Shown here one piece after another: positions 51,737 to 60,578 of a stretch of DNA of 64,000 nt. Source of the stretch: Streptomyces sp. R21 (GTDB taxonomy: Bacteria > Actinomycetota > Actinomycetes > Streptomycetales > Streptomycetaceae); NCBI RefSeq assembly GCF_041051975.1, contig NZ_CP163435.1:2480001-2544000 (forward strand). The letters run 5' to 3'. The notes beneath the pieces were generated by a model, which ran no database searches, was not told the DNA's origin, and was given only the letters and a program-made list of their open reading frames with translations. The translations under genes were made by a program, and so were the position numbers. Each line of letters opens with the position of its first letter. The first letter of the stretch is position 1.

Positions 51737-52525
51737 ATGGCAACAACCTTCGCCAAGGCCGCCGACGCCACGACGTCGGTGGAGCACGCCGCACGGATCG
51801 AGCACGTCTCGAAGTCCTTCGCCGGACCCGCCGGGCAGCAGCTCGTCCTCGACGACATCACCCTCGATGTCGCACCGGGCGAGTTCGTCACCCTCCTGGG
51901 GGCCTCGGGCTGCGGCAAGTCGACGCTGCTGAACCTGGTCGCCGGGCTCGACCGGCCGAGTGCGGGCAGCATCAGCACCCACGGCCGCCCGGCCCTGATG
52001 TTCCAGGAGCACGCCCTCTTCCCGTGGCTGACCGCGGGCAAGAACATCGAACTCGCCCTGCGGCTGCGGGGCGTGGCGAAGTCGGAGCGCCGCGACCGGG
52101 CCGAGGAACTCCTCGAACTCGTCCGGCTGAAGGGCGCGTACGGCAAGCGCGTGCACGAGCTGTCCGGCGGTATGCGCCAGCGGGTGGCGATGGCCCGGGC
52201 GCTCGCCCAGGACAGCGGACTGCTGCTGATGGACGAGCCGTTCGCCGCGCTCGACGCGATCACCCGGGACGTACTGCACGACGAACTGACCCGGATCTGG
52301 CGCGAGACGAAGCTGTCGGTCCTCTTCGTCACGCACAACGTGCGCGAGGCGGTGCGGCTCGCCGAGCGGGTGGTGCTGCTCTCCTCCCGCCCGGGGCGGA
52401 TCGCGCACGAGTGGACCGTGGACATTCCGCAGCCGCGCCGCATCGAGGACGCCGCCGTGGCGGAGCTGTCCGTCGAGATCACCGAACAACTGCGTGGGGA
52501 GATCCGCCGCCATGGCCAGCACTGA
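51737..52525 (+). CDS. ABC transporter ATP-binding protein (SsuB/TauB-type)
   Basis: A 262-residue ATPase: Walker A GASGCGKST (55-63), signature LSGGMRQR, Walker B LLLMDEPFAALD and the H-loop VTHNVREAV. The AGGAGGTG (51723-51730) 6 bases before ATG 51737 fixes the start, although ATG 51713 is in frame. It powers the sulfonate-type importer. Its end overlaps the permease gene by 14 bases. Confidence 0.9.
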   Translation: MATTFAKAADATTSVEHAARIEHVSKSFAGPAGQQLVLDDITLDVAPGEFVTLLGASGCGKSTLLNLVAGLDRPSAGSISTHGRPALMFQEHALFPWLTAGKNIELALRLRGVAKSERRDRAEELLELVRLKGAYGKRVHELSGGMRQRVAMARALAQDSGLLLMDEPFAALDAITRDVLHDELTRIWRETKLSVLFVTHNVREAVRLAERVVLLSSRPGRIAHEWTVDIPQPRRIEDAAVAELSVEITEQLRGEIRRHGQH

Positions 52526-53414
52526 GACCAAGGCCGACGCGACCGGCAAAAACGGCCAGGACATGGCCGGTCTGGAGGCCGGCCTCGACGCGCTGGAGAC
52601 GGTCCAGACGGGGCGCACGCCGTTCCGGCAGACCTTCGTCCAGAAGATCCTGCCCCCTCTCGTCGCCATCGCGCTGGTGGGGCTGGTGTGGCAGGCGCTG
52701 ATCACCTTCAAGGTCGTCGACGACCCGAGCAAGCTGCCCTCACCGGCGGACGTGTGGGGCGAGCTCAAGGCCGCCTGGCTGGAAGGCAAGCTGCTCGGCT
52801 ACGTCTGGACCAGTGTCGAGCGGGGCCTGCTGGGCTTCCTGCTGGCGCTCGCCATCGGTACCCCGCTGGGTCTGGTGGTGGCCCGGGTGAAGTTCGTGCG
52901 CGCGGCGATCGGTCCGATCCTGTCGGGCCTCCAGTCGCTGCCGTCGGTGGCGTGGGTACCGCCGGCCGTCATCTGGCTGGGCCTGGAACCCTCCATGATG
53001 TACGCGGTGATCCTGCTCGGCGCCGTCCCGTCGATCGCCAACGGCCTGGTGTCGGGCGTCGACCAGGTGCCCCCGTTGTTCCTGCGGGCGGGCCGGACGA
53101 TGGGGGCCACGGGCCTGCGCGGCACCTGGCACATCGTCCTGCCGGCGTCCCTGCCCGGTTACGTCGCGGGTCTGAAGCAGGGCTGGGCGTTCTCCTGGCG
53201 CTCACTGATGGCGGCGGAGATCATCGCGTCCTCTCCGGAACTGGGCGTCGGCCTCGGCCAGTTGCTGGAGAACGGCCGCACCGCCAGCTCCATGTCCATG
53301 GTCTTCCTGGCCATCTTCCTCATCCTGTTCGTCGGCATCGCCATCGACCTGCTGATCTTCAGCCCGGTCGAGCGGTGGGTGCTGCGCACGCGCGGCCTCC
53401 TCGTGAAGAGCTGA
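52512..53414 (+). CDS. ABC transporter permease (SsuC/TauC-type)
   Basis: A 300-residue permease with a ~45-residue cytoplasmic N-terminus and six helices; the EAA-like loop lies in RAGRTMGATGLRGTWHIVLP. It completes the importer. It starts inside the ATPase gene (14-base overlap) and is followed 6 bases later by the chelatase gene. Confidence 0.9.
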   Translation: MASTETKADATGKNGQDMAGLEAGLDALETVQTGRTPFRQTFVQKILPPLVAIALVGLVWQALITFKVVDDPSKLPSPADVWGELKAAWLEGKLLGYVWTSVERGLLGFLLALAIGTPLGLVVARVKFVRAAIGPILSGLQSLPSVAWVPPAVIWLGLEPSMMYAVILLGAVPSIANGLVSGVDQVPPLFLRAGRTMGATGLRGTWHIVLPASLPGYVAGLKQGWAFSWRSLMAAEIIASSPELGVGLGQLLENGRTASSMSMVFLAIFLILFVGIAIDLLIFSPVERWVLRTRGLLVKS

Positions 53415-53420
53415 ACTCCC

Positions 53421-54158
53421 ATGCCCGCCCCGGTCCTTCTCGTCATCGCCCACGGCAGCCGCGACCCGCGGCACGCCGCGACGGTGCACGCTCTCGTACG
53501 GCGAGTGCGGGCGCTGCGGCCCGGGATGCGCGTGGAGACCGGCTTCCTGGACTTCAACATCCCTTCGGTGAACGGGGTGTTGGATTCGCTGGCGGCGCAG
53601 GGTGTACGGGACGTGGTGGCGCTGCCGTTGCTGCTGACCCGCGCCTTCCACGCGAAGGCCGACATCCCGGCGGTGCTGCGGGACGCGCCGCCGCGGCTGC
53701 GCATCCGGCAGGCAGAGGTCCTCGGCCCCTCGCCGCTGCTCACGACCGCGCTCGAACGGCGGTTGTACGAGGCGGGGTTGACCCCCGCCGACAAGTCCTC
53801 GACCGGGGTCGTGCTGGCCTCGGCGGGGTCCACCGACCCGGAGGCGATCGCAGTGATCGCTGACATCGCGCGGGAGTGGCGGCACACCGGTTGGTGCGCC
53901 GTGCGGCCTGCGTTCGCCTCCGCTTCCCTTCCGCGCACCGAGGACGCCGTGCGCGAGCTGCGCGCCCTCGGATGCGCCCGGGTCGCCGTATCCCCCTATG
54001 TCCTCGCGCCCGGCTTCCTGCCGGACCGCATCGCACGGGGCGCGGCGGAGGCGGACGTACTGGCCGATGTGCTGGGGCCCGCGCCGGAGGTGGCGCGGGT
54101 GCTGCTGGAGCGGTACGACGCGGCGCGGGTGCCCGCGCTGGCGGCGCTCGGTGCGTAA
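53421..54158 (+). CDS. Sirohydrochlorin chelatase (CbiX/SirB-like)
   Basis: A 245-residue two-domain chelatase that inserts Fe into sirohydrochlorin to make siroheme. The metal-site His residues H11 (IAHGSRD) and H77 (TRAFHAKADIP) are in place. Two-domain length matches the fused CbiX/SirB form. It closes the sulfur operon and provides the cofactor of the sulfite reductase encoded 8 kb upstream. A cobalt chelatase for B12 is the alternative, less likely given the context. Confidence 0.9.
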   Translation: MPAPVLLVIAHGSRDPRHAATVHALVRRVRALRPGMRVETGFLDFNIPSVNGVLDSLAAQGVRDVVALPLLLTRAFHAKADIPAVLRDAPPRLRIRQAEVLGPSPLLTTALERRLYEAGLTPADKSSTGVVLASAGSTDPEAIAVIADIAREWRHTGWCAVRPAFASASLPRTEDAVRELRALGCARVAVSPYVLAPGFLPDRIARGAAEADVLADVLGPAPEVARVLLERYDAARVPALAALGA

Positions 54159-54178
54159 GAGGATGTGACACACAGGCT

Positions 54179-55165
54179 CTAAGGCCTGCAGAGTTCGTCC
54201 CCCAGCGGCGTACGCGCGTACCGCACGATCCGGCCGCTGCGGGTGCGGCTGAGCAACCCGGCGTCGTGGAGGACGGCGAGGTGCTGGCTGACCGCGCCGG
54301 GTGTGACGTCGAGGCGGTGGGCCAGTTCGGTGGTGGAGGCGGGTTCGGCGAGCAGAAGCAGCAGGCGGGCGCGGGCCCGGCCGAGCAGACGGACGAGGGT
54401 GCGGTCGGTGACCGGGGGCGGGCCCTCGGAGAGGGTGCCGCGGCCGCGGGCCGGATAGATCAGCGTCGGCGGATGTGAGGGATCGATCAGGGGCTGGGCG
54501 CCGCGGGCGAACATCGTCGGCAGCAGTACCAGGCCGCGCCCGTCGATGCTGATGTCGGTCCACGGAGCCATGACCGTGAAGTCATCGGTGGACAACTGCA
54601 GGCCGTTGCCCGTCCAGCTGAGCCGGTGGTCGAGTCGGGGGAACAGCCCTGCCGCGCCCTGCTCCGCCAACACCCGCCCGTGGTGGGCGAGATCGGCCTC
54701 CAGGATGCTCTGCACCCGCGGCCACCAGTCGGCGGCGAGACAGGTGTGCCAGTAGGCGTCGAGCGCGTCCGCGAGCCGGGCGAGGAAGGCCTCGGGCCGG
54801 GCAAGTCCCCGGGCGACGAGGGGCGGCAGCGCTTCCTCGGTCCGGTAGGTGGCGCGGAAGTCGGCGATCACGACGTCCGGTGGGGTGGCGCGCAGCTGTG
54901 CGAGCTGGTCGGCGAACGTGGGGCGGGCCCGTTCGGGGCGCGGGGTGAGGAAATCCGGCACCCACAGCCACGGAGCGATCAGGGCGGTGAGCAGCTCGCC
55001 GTCGAGGTCGTCCAGGCGGGGGCGGATGCGGCGCAGCCACGGCCGGTGGTGCGGGTAGCGGGCCGGGTCGTGCAGGCAGCGCAGCGAGAACGCCGCCTCC
55101 TGCAGCGGCGAGTAGGCGAAGGAGGTGTCGGCGAGGTCGCCGATCGCGAACCGGAACTCGATCAT
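54179..55165 (-). CDS. ArsR-type regulator with DUF5937 domain
   Basis: A 328-residue regulator. The N-terminal ~230 residues are DUF5937-like (EFRFAIGDLADTSFAYSPLQ), and the C-terminus is an ArsR winged helix (ASTTELAHRLDVTPGAVSQH, then LAVLHDAGLLSRTRSGRIV). ATG 55165 follows a spacer without strong Shine-Dalgarno. It is divergent from the MFS transporter (56 bases apart), its likely target. Two ATCATTG repeats 20 bases apart lie across its start. Confidence 0.85.
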   Translation of the reverse strand: MIEFRFAIGDLADTSFAYSPLQEAAFSLRCLHDPARYPHHRPWLRRIRPRLDDLDGELLTALIAPWLWVPDFLTPRPERARPTFADQLAQLRATPPDVVIADFRATYRTEEALPPLVARGLARPEAFLARLADALDAYWHTCLAADWWPRVQSILEADLAHHGRVLAEQGAAGLFPRLDHRLSWTGNGLQLSTDDFTVMAPWTDISIDGRGLVLLPTMFARGAQPLIDPSHPPTLIYPARGRGTLSEGPPPVTDRTLVRLLGRARARLLLLLAEPASTTELAHRLDVTPGAVSQHLAVLHDAGLLSRTRSGRIVRYARTPLGDELCRP

Positions 55166-55221
55166 TGAGCGCCACGCTAAATCATTGTCGGGGGCGGGCG
55201 CATCAGGGTTTGGCTGGGTGC

Positions 55222-56487
55222 ATGACACTCACCGACCAACCCGTCACCCGGGCCGGCGGGCTGCTGCCCGTCGAGCCCGCGCTGCGCAGGCTGACCGTCC
55301 TCACTCTCTTCAACGCCTTCGGCAACGGCCTGTTCTTCCCGCTGGGCGTCCTGTACTTCACCCGGATCGTCGGGCTCGACACGACCTCGGTGGGCCTCGG
55401 CATGACGGTGGCGGGCCTGGTCGGGGTGGCGGCGGGGGTACCGGCCGGGCGGGCCGCGGACCGGTGGGGCGCCCGCCGGGTGGGGGCACTGCTGTGGGGC
55501 GGCTGCGGGCTCGCGACCGCCGCGTACACGCTGGTCACTTCGTACGCGGGCTTCCTGGTCGCGGTGGTCTGTGTGACCGGGCTGATGATGGCGAGCCGGG
55601 GCGTCATGGGGGCGGTGTACGCGGAGGTGCTGCCCGTCGCGAGCCGGGTCGAGGCGCGCGCCTATCTGCGGATGATCGTCAACGTGGCGATGGGCGTGGG
55701 CGGGGCGTGCGGTGCGGTGGCGCTGCAGATCGACACCCGCGGCGCGTATGTGGTGGTCATCCTGGTGAACGCGGCATCCTTCGCGGCGCCCGCGCTGATG
55801 GTGCGGGCGCTGCCGCTCGCCGCGCATGTCGTGGACCGGGCCGCCGAGCCCGAGGGGCCCGCCGGGAGCCGCTGGCGTGCGGTGCGCGATCTGCCCTATC
55901 TGGCGGTGACCGTGCTGAACGCGGTCCTGGTCGTGCACTACACGCTCCTCGAAGTCGGGTTGCCCCTGTGGATCGTGGAACGGACCGACGCGCCGCGCTG
56001 GGCGGCGGCCCTGCTGATGATCGTGAACTGCGCCCTGGTCGCGCTGCTCCAGGTGCGAGTGGCCCGGCACGCCTCCCAAGTGCCCAGCGCCGTACGGGCG
56101 ATGGGCTGGTCGGGACTGCTGCTCGCCGTCGCCTGCGCGGTGTACGCCCTGTCGGCGGGCCTGTCCCCGGTGTGGGCGGTGGTGGCCCTGACGGCGGGCT
56201 CGGTGGTGCATGTCTTCGCCGAGGTGCTGTCGGCGGCCGGGGCCTGGACGCTCGGCTACGAACTCGCCGACGCCCGCGCCCATGGCGTCTACCAGGGTGT
56301 CTTCGGCTCGGGCATGTCCGCGGGCATGATGGCGGGACCGGCGCTGGTCACGGTGACGGCGATCCGGCACGGTTCGGCGGGCTGGGCTCTGCTCGGCGTC
56401 CTGTTCGCGGTCGCGGGTCTCGCCATGCGTCCCGCCGTGCGGTGGGCACAGCGGGACGCGTGGCGCGGCGAACCGGCCGCCTCCTAG
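55222..56487 (+). CDS. MFS transporter
   Basis: A 421-residue major facilitator superfamily protein with twelve predicted helices: LTVLTLFNAFGNGLFFPLGV at the start, GRAADRWGARRVGALL (loop 2-3 signature) and a long C-terminal half. It may export drugs or small acids; substrate is unknown. It is divergently arranged with the ArsR-type regulator. Its stop overlaps that of the convergent beta-helix gene by 4 bases. Confidence 0.9.
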   Translation: MTLTDQPVTRAGGLLPVEPALRRLTVLTLFNAFGNGLFFPLGVLYFTRIVGLDTTSVGLGMTVAGLVGVAAGVPAGRAADRWGARRVGALLWGGCGLATAAYTLVTSYAGFLVAVVCVTGLMMASRGVMGAVYAEVLPVASRVEARAYLRMIVNVAMGVGGACGAVALQIDTRGAYVVVILVNAASFAAPALMVRALPLAAHVVDRAAEPEGPAGSRWRAVRDLPYLAVTVLNAVLVVHYTLLEVGLPLWIVERTDAPRWAAALLMIVNCALVALLQVRVARHASQVPSAVRAMGWSGLLLAVACAVYALSAGLSPVWAVVALTAGSVVHVFAEVLSAAGAWTLGYELADARAHGVYQGVFGSGMSAGMMAGPALVTVTAIRHGSAGWALLGVLFAVAGLAMRPAVRWAQRDAWRGEPAAS

Positions 56488-59096
56488 GCGGACTTGGTGG
56501 TGGCCGTGACGGTGACTGCCGGTCCGGTGCCCGCCGCTGTGACGGCCGCGATCGTGACGGTGTACGCGGTGGCGGGCCGCAGACCGCCGACGACCCGGAA
56601 CATTCCCTTCGCCGAGGGCTGGCCGACAAGGACGTCCCGGCCTCCGACCTCGATCGGGTCACGGCCGTCGGAGACGGTGACGCGGTAGCCGACGACCTCG
56701 GCGTCCCCTGTCGCCGTCGGCGGGGTCCAGGCGACGGTGGCCGCGGCGGATGCCTTACGGAGCTTGGGACTTGTGGGTGCGCCGGGCAGCGCGCTCACGG
56801 CGGTGGGGGTCAGCGGGAGCGAGGCGAGCGACGGGGCACTGGTGCCGTGGGCGTTGCTCGCGGTGACGGTGACCGTGAAGGGGCCGCCGGACGAGGGGAG
56901 CCCGCCGATACGGACGAGCGCGGTGCGCCTGAACTCGGCGGCGGTGACGGCCTGTTCGCCGACCTGTCGGCCGGAGGCGTCGTAGGCGCGCGCCGTGTAC
57001 CCCGTCACCTGCGAACCGCCGTCCACGAAGCTCGGGTTGAAGGTGACGTACAGCGAGCCGGTGCCCGCCGTGCTCGTGCCGACGCGGGAGGGCGCCTCAG
57101 GGGCGGCTTCGGCACCGACCGCTCGATCCAGCAGTCTGCGATGCGCGGGCTCAAGTCCCGCACTGCCGATGATCTCTGACGGTACGTCGGAGATCCCCGT
57201 CATGATCTTGTTGCCGCTGGTCACCAGGCCCTTGTTGTCGCCGTCGGACGTGCCCTCCTCCCACCAGTTGTCCTTGACGAGGGTCGGGTCGTTGTTGCCG
57301 AGGTCGTCGCGGTAGTCGGTGTGGCGGGAGGCGACGTTGGCATAGGCGGCGTTGTAGAGGACGTTGCCCTCGACGGTCTCGTAGGTGCAGCCGTTGTCGG
57401 TGTAGACGCTCTTGCCCAGGCCCCACTGGTCGTGGATGACATTCCCGGTGACCTTCTCGCCGTCGGCCATCGAGGTGCCGGTGAGTCCCTGGGTGTAGAT
57501 GCCGCCGCCGTCGTCGAGCATCTGCATGTAGTCGAAGATCAGGTTGTCGCGGACGGCGTTGTCGTGGCTGGGGTTGGGCGTCGCCGGGTCGCCGATCTTG
57601 TCGGGCCAGCCGCCCCAGCCCAGGGAGATCGCGCTGTAGCCGACGTGGTCGATCTGGTTGTGGGCGATGGTGTTGTGCTGGGTGTGACCGTTGAGGATCG
57701 CGACGCCGCCGTGGAACTCCCGGGGCAGACCGTAGAGGTGATTGTTCGTCACCTGCACACCGGACGCGGGGGTTTGGCCGTCGACTCCGCCGATCTCCAG
57801 GCCGTTGCCGGAGATGTCGGTGAAGATGGTGCCGTCGACGGTCGAGTCCTTGGAACCGGTACCCAGGTCGAGGCCGGAGGCGCCCAGATGCGCGAAGACG
57901 TCGTCACTGAACCCGATGCGCTGCCCGTACGCGAACGACACATTGCCCGGCATCTTGGTCCAGGACGCGAACGGGCAGGTGCCGCCCTCGACGTACTGGC
58001 ACAGCCCCTGCGTCGCCCAGCCCTTCTCCCCGGTGATGGTGTAACCCGCCTGGATCTCGGAGAAGCCCTCGGGCCGTGACGGCGTGAGCCAGGTGGCGTA
58101 GCTGAACTGCAGCCCGCGGAAGGCGATGTCGCGGACGGGTGCGGAGGCGGTCCCCCGTCCGTCGACCAGCTTCTCGGCCTGCGCCGCCTCGACGTCCGCG
58201 CTGGCCAGGCTCTCGCCCTTGCGCGGCAGGTAGTAGACACGGTGCGCGGTGCGGTCGAGGTACCACTCGCCGGGCTGGTCCAGGAGTTCGTAGGCGTTCT
58301 CGATGTACGTCGCCCTGCCGCTGTTGGTGAGATGGCCCGGCCCGACCATGCTGACCGTCCGGCCGGGGATGTCGGGAAACTCCACGCGCTTGTTGGAGTT
58401 GTCCCAGCACGGCTGGGCCATCGTGATCGTGGTGCCCTCGGCGGCGGCGATACGGCAGCGCGGCTCGGTCCACTGGCCGAGGCCGTTGCGCTCGATGTTC
58501 CACAGGGCCTCACCGCTGGTGTAGACGAACTCGGCGTCGGCGGGGTGCTTCCAGCGCGCGAGGGCGTCGGAGGACGCCGTGTACCCGGTGGCGGTCTGGG
58601 TGAGGGTGACGGGCACGGCGCCGCGCGCCCGCTGGGCGCGCACCCCGTCGACGTACAACTGCCGTGTGTCGGTGAGCCCTTGGGGCGCGGGGGCCGACCA
58701 GAGGCCGGGGCGGCCCTCGACCTGCTGCCAGCCGGCGACCTTGCGGCCGCCGCTGATGACGGTGTTCCCGGTGCCCTGCCACACGACCTTGTGCCCGTTC
58801 GCGCCCGAGTCCCTGGCATCGAGGACGAGCGGCTTCGAACGGCGGTAGGTGCCGGAGGCGAGGTGGACGGTGAGGTCGCCGTTCAGTTCGGCGACGCGGT
58901 CCCGGGCCAGGTCGCGGGCGCGTTCCAGTGTGCGTACGGGGTGCGGGGCGGTGCCGTTCGCGTGGTCGTCCCCGGACGGGGACACATAGAGGTCGGAGGA
59001 TGTGGAGGCCCCGGTCGCGGTCTCGGCGCCGGGGACCCCCAGGGCCAGCAGCGTGGAGACCAGGGCGATCACGGCGGCTCTTCGGCGCGTGGGCAT
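56484..59096 (-). CDS. Large secreted right-handed beta-helix protein with Fn3 modules
   Basis: An 870-residue exported protein: Sec signal (TRRRAAVIALVSTLLALGVP), then a long parallel beta-helix (~45-650) with repeated NNTI/NNL and DGGGIYTQGLTGTSMADGE-type turns and segments such as HDNAVRDNLIFDYMQML, and two fibronectin-III-like modules at the end (~660-760 and ~775-870). Proteins of this layout are polysaccharide lyases or hydrolases; the active site is not evident. ATG 59096 follows GGGAGGGAAC closely. It may work outside the cell on plant or algal polymers, but no transporter lies beside it. Confidence 0.8.
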   Translation of the reverse strand: MPTRRRAAVIALVSTLLALGVPGAETATGASTSSDLYVSPSGDDHANGTAPHPVRTLERARDLARDRVAELNGDLTVHLASGTYRRSKPLVLDARDSGANGHKVVWQGTGNTVISGGRKVAGWQQVEGRPGLWSAPAPQGLTDTRQLYVDGVRAQRARGAVPVTLTQTATGYTASSDALARWKHPADAEFVYTSGEALWNIERNGLGQWTEPRCRIAAAEGTTITMAQPCWDNSNKRVEFPDIPGRTVSMVGPGHLTNSGRATYIENAYELLDQPGEWYLDRTAHRVYYLPRKGESLASADVEAAQAEKLVDGRGTASAPVRDIAFRGLQFSYATWLTPSRPEGFSEIQAGYTITGEKGWATQGLCQYVEGGTCPFASWTKMPGNVSFAYGQRIGFSDDVFAHLGASGLDLGTGSKDSTVDGTIFTDISGNGLEIGGVDGQTPASGVQVTNNHLYGLPREFHGGVAILNGHTQHNTIAHNQIDHVGYSAISLGWGGWPDKIGDPATPNPSHDNAVRDNLIFDYMQMLDDGGGIYTQGLTGTSMADGEKVTGNVIHDQWGLGKSVYTDNGCTYETVEGNVLYNAAYANVASRHTDYRDDLGNNDPTLVKDNWWEEGTSDGDNKGLVTSGNKIMTGISDVPSEIIGSAGLEPAHRRLLDRAVGAEAAPEAPSRVGTSTAGTGSLYVTFNPSFVDGGSQVTGYTARAYDASGRQVGEQAVTAAEFRRTALVRIGGLPSSGGPFTVTVTASNAHGTSAPSLASLPLTPTAVSALPGAPTSPKLRKASAAATVAWTPPTATGDAEVVGYRVTVSDGRDPIEVGGRDVLVGQPSAKGMFRVVGGLRPATAYTVTIAAVTAAGTGPAVTVTATTKSA

Positions 59097-59274
59097 GTTC
59101 CCTCCCATGGGATCAGCCGTACCCAATCCCGGAAAGGTAGGAGCACTGAAGGGTCACCGTCAATGAATCGGACAGGGAAGCGGCGAGAACGTCGACGAAT
59201 GGCGCGCAACTGAGGCATCGGGCGCCTTAATTCTCTTAATTCATCCGATCAGCGTTCAGATCGCTGGCCGGGGT

Positions 59275-59904
59275 TCAGTCGAAGGACAGCCCTCCGGTGC
59301 GCGTCCGCTTCAGCTCGAAGAAGTCGGGGTGCGCGGCCAGCACCCGGAAGCTGTCGAAGAGTTCCGCCGCCTTGTCGCCGCGCGGGATGGCCCGCAGCAC
59401 GGGGCCGAACCACACCGTTCCGTCGACATGGATGGTGGGTGTTCCCACGTAGCCGTCCGAGTCGGGCTCCTTGCCCGCGTCGTGACTGCGGCGTACGGCC
59501 TCGTCGTACGCGGAGTCGTGGGCCGCGGCGGCGAGTTCGGCCGGGAGGCCGACCTCGGCGAGCGACTCGGCGATCACCGCGTCGAAGTCCTCGGTCTTCC
59601 GCTCGTGGATACGGGTGCCGAAGGCCGTGTACAGGTCACGCAGCACCTTGGTGCCGTACTGCTCGGCGGCGGCCACGGCGACCCGCACCGGGCCGATCGA
59701 CTTGTCGACCAACTCCCGGTACCAGTCCGGGAGTTCATTGCCGATGTTGTGCAGATACAGGCTCATCGGGTGGAAACGGAGGTCGAGCGGGCGCTTGCGC
59801 TCGACCTCCAGGATCCAGCGGGAGGTGATCCAGGCGAAGGGGCAGGCGGGGTCGAAGTAGAAGTCGACACGGGTGGGTGATCCGGTGGGCTCGGCATGCG
59901 TCAT
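59275..59904 (-). CDS. DsbA-like mycothiol-dependent oxidoreductase
   Basis: A 209-residue thioredoxin-fold protein like Rv2466c-type mycothiol-dependent nitroreductases: [18 protein letters not shown] at the N-terminus and [20 protein letters not shown] with the cis-Pro near the end. The active-site motif is CPFA (Cys21), so only one Cys remains of the CxxC type. It would use mycothiol for reduction of electrophiles. It lies alone with the metal-binding-type gene next to it. Confidence 0.85.
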   Translation of the reverse strand: MTHAEPTGSPTRVDFYFDPACPFAWITSRWILEVERKRPLDLRFHPMSLYLHNIGNELPDWYRELVDKSIGPVRVAVAAAEQYGTKVLRDLYTAFGTRIHERKTEDFDAVIAESLAEVGLPAELAAAAHDSAYDEAVRRSHDAGKEPDSDGYVGTPTIHVDGTVWFGPVLRAIPRGDKAAELFDSFRVLAAHPDFFELKRTRTGGLSFD

Positions 59905-59959
59905 GGCTTCGACACTAGTCGCCGAATGGCACAGAATCCCGGTCCAATTGAATGGTCAT

Positions 59960-60568
59960 TCAGTGGTCCACTTTCCCCACAGCCGCCTGTCGCGGGTCCC
60001 GTCCGCTCGCCGCCAGCGCACGCTCGAACACGGGCGCGTCGTCGGGTACGGGCACCGGGTCGGCGAAGCCGTCGTACTGCCGGTAGAGCTCGGCGTGCGT
60101 CTCGACCACGTCCCGGACGAAGCGGGCGGCGGCGTCCGAGACGCGGAACTCCTGGCCGGTGGCCGTGGCCACGTCCCAGCCGTGGACCGCCATCTCCTTC
60201 ACCACCATCGAGGCGATCTCAGCGGCGGGCATCTTCGCCATGCCGAGGTCGATCTCGCCCTCCCACACCGCCGGGTCGTCCCAGGCGGCGACGGCGCGGT
60301 CGAGCTGATCGGCGTACGCCTGCGCCCAGTCCGGGTCGGCCGTGAAGTCGTGTCCGGTCAGCTCCTCCGGGAGCGTCTTGCGCAGCGCGCGGTGCTCCAG
60401 GCCGTGCGAGGTGTAGAGGACCCAGTGGTTCACCAGAGTGCGGACGTCCCAGTCCCCGCAGTGCGTGGGCTCGGACAGCTGCGCCGCCGTGACCCCGCGG
60501 GCCACCCGGGCGGCCTCGGCTGCGCATTCCACCATGTACGGATGTGCGTTCTTGTACGCGTTGTTCAT
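59960..60568 (-). CDS. TIGR03086-type maleylpyruvate isomerase-like protein
   Basis: A 202-residue DinB/mycothiol-dependent maleylpyruvate-isomerase-like protein: THCGDWDVRTLVNHWV carries the conserved His/Asp/His metal site, and EMAVHGWDVATATGQ the second His. The four-helix bundle binds a divalent metal, and members use mycothiol or bacillithiol. ATG 60568 begins at MNNAYKNAHP; the upstream frame is extra. Substrate unknown. Confidence 0.82.
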   Translation of the reverse strand: MNNAYKNAHPYMVECAAEAARVARGVTAAQLSEPTHCGDWDVRTLVNHWVLYTSHGLEHRALRKTLPEELTGHDFTADPDWAQAYADQLDRAVAAWDDPAVWEGEIDLGMAKMPAAEIASMVVKEMAVHGWDVATATGQEFRVSDAAARFVRDVVETHAELYRQYDGFADPVPVPDDAPVFERALAASGRDPRQAAVGKVDH

Positions 60569-60578
60569 GCGTTCCAGG

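Noticed and set aside
55125..57179. A 684-codon plus-strand frame over the MFS gene
   Set aside because: It runs in the wrong frame through the MFS gene, is Gly/Arg-rich and has no domain. The MFS frame has clear membrane helices and the typical loop signature.
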